Of a stretch of DNA of 64,000 bases, positions 49,290-58,729 are shown in pieces (the first letter of the stretch is position 1; the number at the start of each line of letters is the position of its first letter). Under the pieces are notes generated by a model. That model worked only from the letters and a program-made list of their open reading frames with translations, did not search any database and was not told the origin of the DNA. This DNA comes from an uncultured Bacteroidales bacterium (GTDB lineage Bacteria > Bacteroidota > Bacteroidia > Bacteroidales > UBA932). Where the stretch lies: contig CAMJBH010000004.1 of the NCBI GenBank assembly GCA_946403855.1, forward strand, positions 1-64,000, written 5' to 3'. A program made the translations under genes and the position numbers.

Positions 49290-50447
49290 TTATAACTCGT
49301 CGCTGTAAACCGCTGCCGGCAGATCATGGAGATTGTATCTCGATGCCATGGACATTCCGTATGCCCCGGCGGACTTAATGGTGAGCAGGTCTCCCCTCTC
49401 CGTCTTGGGCAGGGTCAGACCTTCATCAAATACATCGGTGGACTCACATGCCGTTCCGACCACGGTATATCTGTGTTTTTCTTCGCTGGTAGAAGTAATG
49501 TTCTCTATATTATGATAGGCGCCATACAGTGCCGGCCTGATGAGTTCGGTCATGCTGGCATCTACTATGACAAGCTTCCTTCCGGATGCGGTGGTTTTGT
49601 TAAACAGCACTTTGGTGATGAGTTCGCCGCACTGCGCCACCAGGGCACGTCCGAATTCAAAATGGACGGGGCGCCCTCCCACATTGAGGTGGGAATTGAT
49701 GATGGAAAAAACCGACGCGAAATTGGGCACGGGCTCGTTCTCCGGGAAGTCATAATTAATGCCCAGTCCTCCGCCGACATCTACGAAACCAAACTCGAGT
49801 CCCAGCTCTCCAAGATGCTTCACAATCGCATTCACTTTGTCACAAAGATACTCGAAAACATGCAGCTCACGTATCTGGGAGCCGATATGCAGGTGGATTC
49901 CGGCCACATGGATATTCTTAAGCGCCTTGATTGTGTCAAGATTATCAATAAGTTCCTCGTAAGAGATTCCGAACTTACTGTCGGCCTGACCCGTATCTAT
50001 ACATTTATTGGTCTTAGGATCTATGTCCGGATTCACCCGGAGCCCTACATCCTGGACCTTTCCAAGAGACGCAGCGATAGAATCTATTACCTGCAGCTCC
50101 TGAAGCGACTCAACATTGATGGCAAATATGCCTTGTTCAATGGCATAACGGATTTCTTTATCCCGCTTTCCCACACCGGCATACACAATACCTGAGGGGT
50201 CGAATCCGGCTTCTACGGCACACTTGACCTCGTTTGCCGACGCACAGTCCACACCCAGCCCGTATTCTTTAATGACGGACAGGATGTGAGGGTCATAATT
50301 AGCCTTAATGGCATAGTGGAGGACATAGCCATACTTTTCGGCTACGCTCACCGCGGCTTCCAGGGTCTGCCGGAGGAGAGCTATGTCATAGAAATAAAAC
50401 GGCGTTTCAAACCGGCCGAGCCGTCCGGCCATTTGTCTGCTTAACAT
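49290..50447 (-). CDS. lysA: Diaminopimelate decarboxylase
   Basis: 385 aa. The PLP lysine is in HYAIKANYDP near residue 48. The glycine-rich phosphate site is in GFVDVGGGLGINYDFPE, and the dimer-interface motif GTACESTDVF, which completes the active site, lies near residue 337. LysA converts meso-diaminopimelate to lysine. It lies 13 bp after an aminotransferase gene, the widest gap in the 17-gene run, and 3 bp before wzi1. Confidence 0.95.
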   Translation of the reverse strand: MLSRQMAGRLGRFETPFYFYDIALLRQTLEAAVSVAEKYGYVLHYAIKANYDPHILSVIKEYGLGVDCASANEVKCAVEAGFDPSGIVYAGVGKRDKEIRYAIEQGIFAINVESLQELQVIDSIAASLGKVQDVGLRVNPDIDPKTNKCIDTGQADSKFGISYEELIDNLDTIKALKNIHVAGIHLHIGSQIRELHVFEYLCDKVNAIVKHLGELGLEFGFVDVGGGLGINYDFPENEPVPNFASVFSIINSHLNVGGRPVHFEFGRALVAQCGELITKVLFNKTTASGRKLVIVDASMTELIRPALYGAYHNIENITSTSEEKHRYTVVGTACESTDVFDEGLTLPKTERGDLLTIKSAGAYGMSMASRYNLHDLPAAVYSDEL

Positions 50448-50460
50448 ATGTAACTACTAA

Positions 50461-51660
50461 CTAAACTTCTATCCTGCCCGGATAAGCCTCGAGAGCCTTG
50501 CTCAAGCATTCCAGAGCCTTTTCGAGATCCTTGATGTTGAGTATGTAGGCAATACGGACTTCATGCTTGCCCTCGCCGGGTTCCGTATAGAAGCCCGAGG
50601 CCGGAGCCATCATCACCGTGGCGCCTTTGTAACTGAAATCGCTGAGGCACCAGGTACAGAACTTCTCCGCATCATCGACCGGCAGTTTGGCCACAGTGTA
50701 GAAAGCGCCCATAGGTATGGGGCTATACACTCCGGGAATCTTGTTCAGGCCGTCTATCAAGAAGTTGCGGCGGTCCAGGTATTCCTCATACACATCGTGC
50801 AGATAAGACTTCTGTACATCTATGCTCGCTTCGGCCACTATCTGTCCGATGAGAGGAGGACTGAGCCGCGCCTGGCAGAACTTCATGACCGCTTCCCTTA
50901 CGCTTTTGTTCTTGGTGCAGATGCATCCTATACGGATTCCGCACTCGGAGTAGCGTTTGGACACAGAATCTATGAGGATGACATTCTCTTCTATTCCTTC
51001 CAGATGGAAGGCGCTGATATATGGCATGCCGGAATAGACAAATTCCCTGTACACTTCGTCGCTGAAGAGGAACAGATTGTGCTTTTTGACAATATCCCTG
51101 AGGCGTTTCATTTCCGCCCTGGTGTACAAATAGCCGGTGGGGTTATTGGGGTTGCAGATAAGGATCGCCTTGGTCTTGGGAGTAATCTGCTCTTCAAAAG
51201 CTTCGATGGAAGGCAGGCGGAAGCCGTCTTCGATGGACGTTTTGACAGACTTAATAACAGCTCCGGCCGAAATCGCAAACGCCATGTAATTGGCGTAGAA
51301 AGGGTCTGTAATAATGATTTCGTCTCCCGGATTAAGGCAGGTCAGGAATGCGAAAAGCACAGCCTCAGAGCCACCGGTGGTTATAATGATCTCGTCCGGG
51401 CTGAGATAGATGCCATACTCTGCGTAATAGCGGACCATCTTAGTCCTCAGCGAAAGATATCCGTCCGAAGGGCTGTATTCCAGGATGGTACGGTCTATAT
51501 TGCGGAGAGCCTCCATGGCACATTCCGGCGTTTTGATATCGGGCTGTCCGATATTGAGATGATATACATGGATGCCGTTGCGCTTTGCTGCTTCGGCGTA
51601 CGGAGCGAGCTTGCGTATAGGCGAGCTCGGCATACTTATCGCTCTCTGACTGAGTTCCAT
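50461..51660 (-). CDS. Class I/II PLP-dependent aminotransferase
   Basis: 399 aa from the ATG at 51660 (MELSQRAISMPSSP); a longer frame upstream runs into wzi2 and is rejected. Motifs: NIGQPDIKTP, TTGGSEAVLFAF, ICNPNNPTGYLYT, SDEVYREFVY and the PLP lysine in DSVSKRYSECGIRIG. It belongs to the broad aspartate aminotransferase fold I group. With lysA immediately downstream a role in aspartate/lysine metabolism is reasonable, but the substrate cannot be fixed by eye. It lacks the extra length of DapL. Confidence 0.92.
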   Translation of the reverse strand: MELSQRAISMPSSPIRKLAPYAEAAKRNGIHVYHLNIGQPDIKTPECAMEALRNIDRTILEYSPSDGYLSLRTKMVRYYAEYGIYLSPDEIIITTGGSEAVLFAFLTCLNPGDEIIITDPFYANYMAFAISAGAVIKSVKTSIEDGFRLPSIEAFEEQITPKTKAILICNPNNPTGYLYTRAEMKRLRDIVKKHNLFLFSDEVYREFVYSGMPYISAFHLEGIEENVILIDSVSKRYSECGIRIGCICTKNKSVREAVMKFCQARLSPPLIGQIVAEASIDVQKSYLHDVYEEYLDRRNFLIDGLNKIPGVYSPIPMGAFYTVAKLPVDDAEKFCTWCLSDFSYKGATVMMAPASGFYTEPGEGKHEVRIAYILNIKDLEKALECLSKALEAYPGRIEV

Positions 51661-51665
51661 ATTGT

Positions 51666-53105
51666 TTATTTGAAATTGAATCTTAACCCTAACACGCCTG
51701 CAAACGCCCGGGGCAGCACTTCGCCCGCGTCGGCATACAAGCCGTAAACCACATCCAGGCTGCACCGGCGCGACAGGCTCAGCGGGACAAATCCGCTGAA
51801 GGCTGCGCTGAACTGGTTCAATCCTTTGTCGATCGTATTCGGTTCCCACCAGTTCCAGCCACTTCCGGAAGAAGAAGGCGCGATATAGGGGCTGGAATAT
51901 GTTCCGAAATTCTGGCTGCCGGTAAGCATGAGCTTGTACGGAGCCTTCTTGAACAGTTTTCCGGTGACACCAAAGTGTATTGCCTTGTAGCGGTTGTTGG
52001 CAATGGACACCTGTCCTGAAGAAGAAAGCCTCGTATAGAACAAAGGACCGCCTATCATCCGGTTGAAATGGGTCCAGCCGGACCGGTACGCACCGTTGTT
52101 GAAATAATTGTCAAGCCCGAAAAAATTCTGGTTTTTGTTGATGTGCCAGTTTATCTGCTTGCCGTCGGCGTCGGTCTCTTTCTCATGCACGGTCCCGGAC
52201 TGCCACATGGTGTAGTGGAATTCTAGGAGGGCGCCGCTTATCCACCTGTCTTTGTCCTTCAAGTCGAGATGCAGGGTATAAACTCCGTCCGGAAAATTGT
52301 TGAACCGCATCCCCGACTTGTCGCTGTAGGGCTTTTCCCATTGGAAAGTCAAGTCGAACTTGCTGTCCTTCCATCCCAGACGCAGCTGTTCCGCCCCGCC
52401 ATGGTCGCCGAGCACATTCATACGGTCACTCAGGCTCCCTGAAGCAGAGGCGCTGCGGCCCGTACAAATGCGGAAGTAGTTATCCAGGTTTATCTCCATC
52501 GAACTGCCGGACGGCGAGACCCCGCCCCAAAGGGCATAGTGGTCAAGCCCGAGCTGCACGAAAAAGTGCTTGCCTGTATCGTAGGTGATATATCCGCGCA
52601 GACGGTGCACCATGGCCCCTGACATATAACGCGGGTCGATAGTCTTGTAGTCCCCCCATACTCCGCTGATCTTCAGGTGATCACGCGTGAAAGGCACAGA
52701 CCATGGCTCCAACACCAGCTTATATCCCGGCATGGTGCGGGCGTTGTTGCTTTCAATTATATGGCCTTCCGTCACAGACAGCGAGCCCAGCGCAGGGTCG
52801 GAGGCAAGGAATTCCCGGTCGCGATACATCATGCCCACATCAAGCCTGAGCACTTTCCAGCGCAGTCCGCCGTAGAGCTGATCTACCATAGGATGGAAAT
52901 CCCCGTCATAATTGGCAGCGAGCGACAGGCCTGCCTGCCACTGGAGCGTCTTGCTTTCGTCGAAAGGTTTATAGGCTTGTACAAGCGCAAGTCCGCCATT
53001 TCGTTCCGGCATGATGCCTCCCTGGTTTGACACTGCCCAAAAAGGCAGGCTCCCGCCGGAAGACAGGGCACCAAGAAGCATCATGGAGAAAACGAAATCG
53101 TTCAT
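51666..53105 (-). CDS. Capsule-assembly Wzi-family outer-membrane protein, copy 2
   Basis: 479 aa. The opening MNDFVFSMMLLGALSSGG and PFWAVSNQGGIMPERNGGLA closely parallel copy 1, and the barrel has DVGMMYRDREFLASDPALGS and MPGYKLVLEPWSVPF at matching places. It ends RFNFK. It starts immediately at the glnS stop (0-nt gap) and ends 5 bp before the aminotransferase. The two Wzi copies bracket the aminotransferase and lysA, as expected from a duplication with other genes in between. Confidence 0.85.
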   Translation of the reverse strand: MNDFVFSMMLLGALSSGGSLPFWAVSNQGGIMPERNGGLALVQAYKPFDESKTLQWQAGLSLAANYDGDFHPMVDQLYGGLRWKVLRLDVGMMYRDREFLASDPALGSLSVTEGHIIESNNARTMPGYKLVLEPWSVPFTRDHLKISGVWGDYKTIDPRYMSGAMVHRLRGYITYDTGKHFFVQLGLDHYALWGGVSPSGSSMEINLDNYFRICTGRSASASGSLSDRMNVLGDHGGAEQLRLGWKDSKFDLTFQWEKPYSDKSGMRFNNFPDGVYTLHLDLKDKDRWISGALLEFHYTMWQSGTVHEKETDADGKQINWHINKNQNFFGLDNYFNNGAYRSGWTHFNRMIGGPLFYTRLSSSGQVSIANNRYKAIHFGVTGKLFKKAPYKLMLTGSQNFGTYSSPYIAPSSSGSGWNWWEPNTIDKGLNQFSAAFSGFVPLSLSRRCSLDVVYGLYADAGEVLPRAFAGVLGLRFNFK

Positions 53106-54758
53106 CTACTCTGGCTTGTAAGAGTCTTTGAGAGTGGCTGTACGGTTGAATACAGGATTGCCGGGAGTAGAATCGGGATCCTTCATATAGTAGCCGGTAC
53201 GCTCGAACTGGACTGCTATGCCGGAAGCGTCTTCCAGCAGAGCGGGCTCTGCAAAACCGCGGGCAACAATGAGAGAATCGGGATTGAGGAAATCCTTATA
53301 ATCCTGGCCTTCAGGCACCTGGCTCATGTCTGCAAGGGTAAACAAACGGTCGTAATTGCGGATTTCTATATCCTTTGCGAAATCTCTGCTCACCCAGTGA
53401 ATAGTGCCCTTCACGGAGCGCCACTCGCCGGCTCCCGGACGGGTAGAAGGGTCATAGCTGCAGCGCAGTTCCACCACCTCGCCGTCGGAGTTCTTTACGA
53501 CCTCGTCGCATTTGACGATGTAGGTATATTTCAGGCGCACCTCGCCGCCGGGTTTGAGGCGGAAGAACTTCTTGGGCGCATCCTCCATGAAGTCCGCACG
53601 CTCTATATAAAGCTCGCGGCTGAACGGCACTTTGCGGGAGGCTCCCTCAGGCTCGGCCGGATTGAGGGGACAATCGAACCACTCCACCTGGCCTTCCGGG
53701 TAATTGGTGATGGTCACCTTGACAGGGTCCTGCACCACCATGTAGCGGTTGGAGCGGGCATTCAGATCCTGACGCACGCACCATTCCAGCAGTTGGATAT
53801 CCATCAGCTGGTCGCGTTTGCTGACGCCGATCTTGTCGCAGAACAACTTGAGTCCCTCGGGAGTATAACCGCGGCGCCTTACACCGCAGAGCGTCGGCAT
53901 GCGCGGGTCGTCCCATCCGGACACGAAGCCCTTCTGGACGAGTTCCAGAAGCTTGCGCTTGCTCATGAGCGTGTATGTAAGGTTCAGACGGGCAAACTCA
54001 TACTGATGGCTCGGATAGATACCCAGGGTCTGGATGAACCAGTCGTACAAGGGACGGTGAACGTCAAACTCGAGAGTGCAAATGGAATGGGTGATGTGCT
54101 CTATGGAGTCGCACTGGCCATGGGTAAAGTCGTACATGGGATATATGCACCACTTGTCTCCGGTCCTATGATGGCTTGCATGCTTGATGCGGTACAAAAT
54201 AGGGTCGCGGAAGAACATGTTAGGGTTGGCCATGTCGATCTTGGCTCTCAACACTTTCTCGCCGTCGGCATATTTGCCGTCGCGCATCTCTCTGAACAGA
54301 CGGAGGTTCTCTTCAACGCTTCTGTCTCTCCAGGGGCTGGGAGTACCCGGAGTCTCGACCGTACCGCGGCCGCGGGAAATCTCCTCCTGGCTCTGGTCAT
54401 CGACATAGGCAAGGCCCTGCTTGATCAACTGCTCCGCCCACTCATAGAGCTGGTCGAAATAATCGGAGGCGTAGAGTTCCTTGTCCCACTGGAATCCGAG
54501 CCACTTGATGTCCTCCTTGATTGAATCTACATATTCGGTGTCCTCTTTTGTAGGGTTGGTATCGTCGTAGCGCAGATTCGTCTTGCCCCCGTATTTCTGG
54601 GCAAGGCCAAAATTAATGCAGAGACTTTTGGCGTGTCCCAGATGCAGGTAGCCGTTAGGCTCGGGAGGGAAACGGGTAAGGATACTATCTACTTTACCTG
54701 TCTTGAGGTCGTTCTCGATTATCTCTTCGAGAAAGTTGAGTTTGCGTTCTTCTTCCAC
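53106..54758 (-). CDS. glnS: Glutaminyl-tRNA synthetase
   Basis: 550 aa from a GTG start. Class I motifs: RFPPEPNGYLHLGHAKSLCI near residues 29-48 (HIGH equivalent HLGH) and LMSKRKL near 265 (KMSKS equivalent). The DDTNP segment and the anticodon-binding beta-barrels at the C-terminus are present. The C-terminus (PVFNRTATLKDSY) is normal, so the gene is complete. Having GlnRS rather than relying only on the amidotransferase route is usual in this phylum. Confidence 0.96.
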   Translation of the reverse strand: MEEERKLNFLEEIIENDLKTGKVDSILTRFPPEPNGYLHLGHAKSLCINFGLAQKYGGKTNLRYDDTNPTKEDTEYVDSIKEDIKWLGFQWDKELYASDYFDQLYEWAEQLIKQGLAYVDDQSQEEISRGRGTVETPGTPSPWRDRSVEENLRLFREMRDGKYADGEKVLRAKIDMANPNMFFRDPILYRIKHASHHRTGDKWCIYPMYDFTHGQCDSIEHITHSICTLEFDVHRPLYDWFIQTLGIYPSHQYEFARLNLTYTLMSKRKLLELVQKGFVSGWDDPRMPTLCGVRRRGYTPEGLKLFCDKIGVSKRDQLMDIQLLEWCVRQDLNARSNRYMVVQDPVKVTITNYPEGQVEWFDCPLNPAEPEGASRKVPFSRELYIERADFMEDAPKKFFRLKPGGEVRLKYTYIVKCDEVVKNSDGEVVELRCSYDPSTRPGAGEWRSVKGTIHWVSRDFAKDIEIRNYDRLFTLADMSQVPEGQDYKDFLNPDSLIVARGFAEPALLEDASGIAVQFERTGYYMKDPDSTPGNPVFNRTATLKDSYKPE

Positions 54759-54764
54759 TGTATT

Positions 54765-55025
54765 TTATTTTTTAACTTCTTTATACTCAATCACGTCGGC
54801 TGTATAGCCCAATTTATTGATAGCATTCTTCAGCTTCAATGTATCGGTCTTGGATGGATTGAAGAGCACGGTGATGGTGTGCTTCTCAATGTCCACCGAC
54901 AAGTCCTTCACGCCCTTTTCGAAGGCGATGTTTTCTTCTACTTTCTTGCTGCATTTGGGGCAGTCAACGCTGCTCGCAAAAATGACCTGAACAAGTGCTG
55001 CCAAAATGATTAAAATGCTTTTCAT
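54765..55025 (-). CDS. Exported HMA-domain metal-binding protein
   Basis: 86 aa. A signal peptide (residues 1-17, ILIILAALVQVIFAS) is followed by a complete heavy-metal-associated fold: metal loop DCPKCSKKVEEN (CxxC), then KGVKDLSVDIEKHTITVLF and the closing NAINKLGYTAD. Export is unusual for this domain, which is normally a cytoplasmic copper chaperone. It overlaps the upstream TonB receptor gene by 4 nt, so the pair probably handles one metal, copper or a similar thiophilic ion. Confidence 0.9.
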   Translation of the reverse strand: MKSILIILAALVQVIFASSVDCPKCSKKVEENIAFEKGVKDLSVDIEKHTITVLFNPSKTDTLKLKNAINKLGYTADVIEYKEVKK

Positions 55026-57034
55026 ATTCTTTCAGTTTTCCAAATTGTCAATCTTATTCCACCATAAACGCGCACGCCCATGAGGGGCCCCCAGATGCAA
55101 CTTGCATCGAAGCCCTGTTCCCAGGGAGTGGAAGCGTTGATTATCGGAGAAGGCTGGGTGAACCCGGTAAGGTTCTCTCCTCCTAAATAGATGTCGAAGC
55201 CCTTGAAGCGCCTTGTTACCTGCGCATAGAGCAAAGGATAAGCCGGCGAATACCCATCGGCATACATGGGATCGAGATCTTTCATGAAATCCCAGACTTT
55301 ACAAGGCCCGTTGACCGAAGCCGTGAAGTCAAATATCCATTTGTTGAGCCTGGTGGCATATTGCAGGTTAAGCACCCCTTTGTAGCGGCTCGTCATGGGT
55401 TTGATATCATCTTTCTGATGGTCGAGGGACTGCCTGGCATCGGTGAGGCGTCCGGTAATGGTGACGGTAAATCCACGGAAGGGCTCAGTGGCGAAATCCA
55501 CCTGGAAGTTGTCTGTACGTGAATAACCACCCTGTCCCAAGGTATAGAAATAGATGTCCGTGGCTGTGTAGTCCACCAGCATCTGGGACACGAAACGGGT
55601 ACCGAAATAGTCCAGGCTCAGATATGTCTTCTGGGACTTGTCGAAAGGCAGGTACCAGGTAGCGTTCCCTCCGAAGGTCCATGCATCCTCCAGAGGATGT
55701 TCCATATAATCGCCGTTGATAGTCTTGTTTGTGGACAGCACGCCGATGTTGTCTATCAGCGGAGTACTGTACCTCAGTCCCCTGCCTCCGTTGGCCCTGA
55801 GGACCAGCTGATCGACGGGAGTCCATTTCAATGTAAGGCGCGGGGAGAAACGGAGTCCTGCACCATAGAACCAGTCGCCGCGCAAGCTTGTGATCGCAGA
55901 GAAGCTGTCTCCGGAATGGAAGGTATATTCAGCAAAAGCGCCAAGGTCGCTGAGCGCCGAGGAACTGAAGGACTGCAATGATTCGCGGTAAAAATCGAAG
56001 GTCTCGCTCAGACCGAGAGTAAAATGATGCGCGTCAAGTTTCTGGTTCTGATAAAGCAAATTCACGAACGCGGAATGCTGGTCGGCCTTGTAGGGCCTCT
56101 TGCCGAAATGAGAGGCAAGGTCCTGATAGTTAAAGTCTATGACGGCTGCCATATTGCAGGAATTGTCTTCGTTGAGAGGAACACCCACTTTGACATATCC
56201 GTCAAGTCCGTTATTGGCTATATTGGTCTGCCATGCATTCTCCACAGTCGGAAGTTGACCGCCGATTTTGTTGTCCTTGATGCCGCGTATTCCGAAACGG
56301 ACCTGCAAACCGCTGGGGTCATAATAGAGCCAACGGTTCGAAAGAGATGTCAGGTATCCCCTCGGATCGTCAAGGAAACCGTCCTTGTTGTGGTCCATGT
56401 CCATGAAATTGCCGCTCAGGTGGCCAAGGAAAATGGTACTCCACTTGCCCATGTCGTCAAGCTGGTGGGCGCTGGCAATATTGAGGTCCGATTTGGTATC
56501 GTTCATTACCGACGCCTGCACATAAAGCGGCACCTCGTCGGTAGGTTTGCGATGCTCCATATTAATCTGGCCTGTCATGGACTCGACTCCGTTGATGACC
56601 GAGGTAACGCCTTTGGCGATCTGTATGCTCTCCAGCCACTGCGAGGGCACATAATTGAGCCCCCAAGGAGCAGCCAGGCCGCGCATTACCGGACGGTTTT
56701 CGTCCAGCATCTGCACATAGATTCCGCTTTGCCCGAGCAGGCGGATCTGACGGGCTCCGGTCACGGCATCGCTGTAGCCGACGGTCACGCTGGCAGAGTT
56801 CTCAAAGCTTTCCGCCAGATTGCAGCAGGCCATTTTGCAGAGTCCTGCAGCGCTGATTACTTCTGTCCGTATATCCTTACCCTTGGAAAGGAAATTGCTG
56901 TTTCCCCCTGCGGTAAAAACAGAGGCCGCGAGCGTATCTTTACGTTCGCCGTAAATGCCTGTCGTATCAGGCATCTGGGCACGGCTCAAGGCCGGCAGAA
57001 GAAATAAACCAACTAATAATACACTTCTTTTCAT
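55022..57034 (-). CDS. TonB-dependent receptor paired with an HMA protein
   Basis: 670 aa. Signal peptide ending SRAQ (residue 19). The plug domain starts near residue 60 and contains the Cys cluster GLCKMACCNLAESFENSASV, then QIRLLGQSGIYVQMLDENRP and GVESMTGQINMEHRKP. The rest is a barrel with no typical terminal Phe (it ends WKTERI). No carboxypeptidase-like domain. Cysteines in the plug are uncommon and, with the adjacent HMA protein, suggest import of a metal or metal chelate. It overlaps yicC by 4 nt. Confidence 0.88.
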   Translation of the reverse strand: MKRSVLLVGLFLLPALSRAQMPDTTGIYGERKDTLAASVFTAGGNSNFLSKGKDIRTEVISAAGLCKMACCNLAESFENSASVTVGYSDAVTGARQIRLLGQSGIYVQMLDENRPVMRGLAAPWGLNYVPSQWLESIQIAKGVTSVINGVESMTGQINMEHRKPTDEVPLYVQASVMNDTKSDLNIASAHQLDDMGKWSTIFLGHLSGNFMDMDHNKDGFLDDPRGYLTSLSNRWLYYDPSGLQVRFGIRGIKDNKIGGQLPTVENAWQTNIANNGLDGYVKVGVPLNEDNSCNMAAVIDFNYQDLASHFGKRPYKADQHSAFVNLLYQNQKLDAHHFTLGLSETFDFYRESLQSFSSSALSDLGAFAEYTFHSGDSFSAITSLRGDWFYGAGLRFSPRLTLKWTPVDQLVLRANGGRGLRYSTPLIDNIGVLSTNKTINGDYMEHPLEDAWTFGGNATWYLPFDKSQKTYLSLDYFGTRFVSQMLVDYTATDIYFYTLGQGGYSRTDNFQVDFATEPFRGFTVTITGRLTDARQSLDHQKDDIKPMTSRYKGVLNLQYATRLNKWIFDFTASVNGPCKVWDFMKDLDPMYADGYSPAYPLLYAQVTRRFKGFDIYLGGENLTGFTQPSPIINASTPWEQGFDASCIWGPLMGVRVYGGIRLTIWKTERI

Positions 57035-57918
57035 AGTATGTTCATGGACTGTTCCCGGATCTTTTCCAGTTCGTCCTTCATTTGAACCACAGCCTTCTGT
57101 ATGAGAGCGTGGTTTGCCTTGGAGCCGGTCGTATTGATCTCCCGCCCCATTTCCTGAATTATGAATCCAAGTTTCTTGCCAGGATACGGTTCCGAATCGA
57201 TCGTATCCATAAAATACTTGCAGTGCTGGCGGAGCCGTACCTTCTCTTCGTTAATGTCAAGCTTTTCAAGATAGAAAATCAGTTCCTGTTCAAAGCGCTC
57301 GGGATCGCATTTCACGCCGAGATCGCCGATTGCCTTTTCCAGTTTGGCGCGCACTGCAGCTATCCTTTCCGCCTCAAAGGCTTCAACCTCATTCTCCAGC
57401 GACAGGATATTCGCCACCCTTGATGTTACATCCTTGTAGAGGGCAGCCCCTTCCTTGGCCCTGTAATCACAGATAGCGTCCAGAGCCTCATCTACGGCCT
57501 TTTCCACAGCGGGCCAATTCTGTTCGGTGATTACGTCTTTCTTTGCCGCATCGACCACGTCGGGAAGGCGCAGAAGCATAGAGAGCAAATAGTTTGTGTC
57601 GGATTCACGGGGATCCGGCGCCCCAAGCTCGGAAGCTAGGGCGCTGATCTGACGGTAATAATCGACTGCCAGGCTGCGGTTTATCACCTTGGCCTCACCT
57701 GCTGCATTGGGTTCCCAGCTCAGGAACAGGTCTATGCTCCCGCGCTGCAGACGCTCCGCGATTTTCTTTCGGAGTGTCATCTCTTTGTCCTTGGGCAGAA
57801 GCGAAGATTTGATGTTCACTTCTGCATTTTTTCCATTGACCGAACGGAACTCCACGGTCAGTTTCCCGCCTTCGAGCAAAGCCTCGGCCTTGCCGTAACC
57901 TGTCATCGACTGAATCAT
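57031..57918 (-). CDS. yicC: YicC-family endoribonuclease
   Basis: 295 aa. The N-terminus MIQSMTGYGKAEALLEGGKL with VEFRSVNGKNAEVNIKSS and the C-terminus GFIIQEMGREINTTGSKAN, ending LEKIREQSMNIL, are the two conserved ends of YicC/YloC proteins. Members form hexameric endoribonucleases involved in RNA turnover. Often found near gmk; here it instead sits between a nucleotidase pair and a TonB receptor in the long operon. Confidence 0.93.
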   Translation of the reverse strand: MIQSMTGYGKAEALLEGGKLTVEFRSVNGKNAEVNIKSSLLPKDKEMTLRKKIAERLQRGSIDLFLSWEPNAAGEAKVINRSLAVDYYRQISALASELGAPDPRESDTNYLLSMLLRLPDVVDAAKKDVITEQNWPAVEKAVDEALDAICDYRAKEGAALYKDVTSRVANILSLENEVEAFEAERIAAVRAKLEKAIGDLGVKCDPERFEQELIFYLEKLDINEEKVRLRQHCKYFMDTIDSEPYPGKKLGFIIQEMGREINTTGSKANHALIQKAVVQMKDELEKIREQSMNIL

Positions 57919-57919
57919 A

Positions 57920-58729
57920 TCAATAAACTTTCACGACACCCATCTCAAGTCCCCAGCATCCATCAGTAATGATAGGGACATTCTTGCCTTCTGCGTCTGC
58001 GACGTAAACAAAATCATCCACGAAAGTATGCGAATGTCCGGCCACAACGAGATCTATGCCTTTCATTCCTTTCATGTTTGTCTGGTCGTCAGGTGTGCCT
58101 TCAGGCTCCCCTTCATAGCCGAAATGGGACAGCAGTATCACCATGTCGCAGTGCTCCTCTTCCCTGAGGTACTTGGCCCACTTGTTCGTTTCTTCCACCG
58201 GGTCAAGCTGGGGAATCCTGGAAGAAATCACCTTGCTAACGCATGTGCTTATGTCCGCCTCAAGTCCTATGATGCCTATCTTCTTGCCGGCCTTGTTCAC
58301 TATGCACCAAGGCTTTACGTATTTGCCCAGTTCGAAGGAGCTAAGGTCGAGATTGGCACATACAATAGGACATTCTATAAGTTTCGCACGTTCGGTCAGA
58401 CTCTCGATGCCGTCGTCGAATTCATGGTTGCCGAGGGTCACGGCATCATAGCCCATCGCATTGATCATCTTCACTTCCAAAGCTCCGTGAAGCTCGGTGT
58501 AATAAGAAGTTCCCTGGTTGAAATCGCCGGCATGGAGCAGCAGGACCTTGTCGGCACCTTCCGCCTTGCGGACAGAATCCACGAACGCAGCCCTTTCCAG
58601 GATGCCTCCGCGTCCTTCACGGTCAGGATCGAGATGAGAATGAGTGTCATTTGTATGCACTATAACCAGCTTCGGGCCGCAGGCACACAGAGCGGCAGCA
58701 GCCGCCAGGATTGCAAAAATCTTTTTCAT
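57920..58729 (-). CDS. 5'-nucleotidase-type metallophosphatase domain (split UshA, catalytic part)
   Basis: 269 aa lipoprotein (lipobox LCAC). Calcineurin-like metal motifs are in order: IVHTNDTHSHLDPD, LLHAGDFNQGTSYY, TLGNHEFDDG, VILLSHFGYEG and VAGHSHTFVDD. In UshA/NadN this domain is followed in the same chain by a substrate-binding domain. Here the protein stops after the catalytic domain, and the second domain is encoded by the gene just upstream. The start codon overlaps that gene's TGA by one base, so the two are translationally coupled. Confidence 0.9.
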   Translation of the reverse strand: MKKIFAILAAAAALCACGPKLVIVHTNDTHSHLDPDREGRGGILERAAFVDSVRKAEGADKVLLLHAGDFNQGTSYYTELHGALEVKMINAMGYDAVTLGNHEFDDGIESLTERAKLIECPIVCANLDLSSFELGKYVKPWCIVNKAGKKIGIIGLEADISTCVSKVISSRIPQLDPVEETNKWAKYLREEEHCDMVILLSHFGYEGEPEGTPDDQTNMKGMKGIDLVVAGHSHTFVDDFVYVADAEGKNVPIITDGCWGLEMGVVKVY

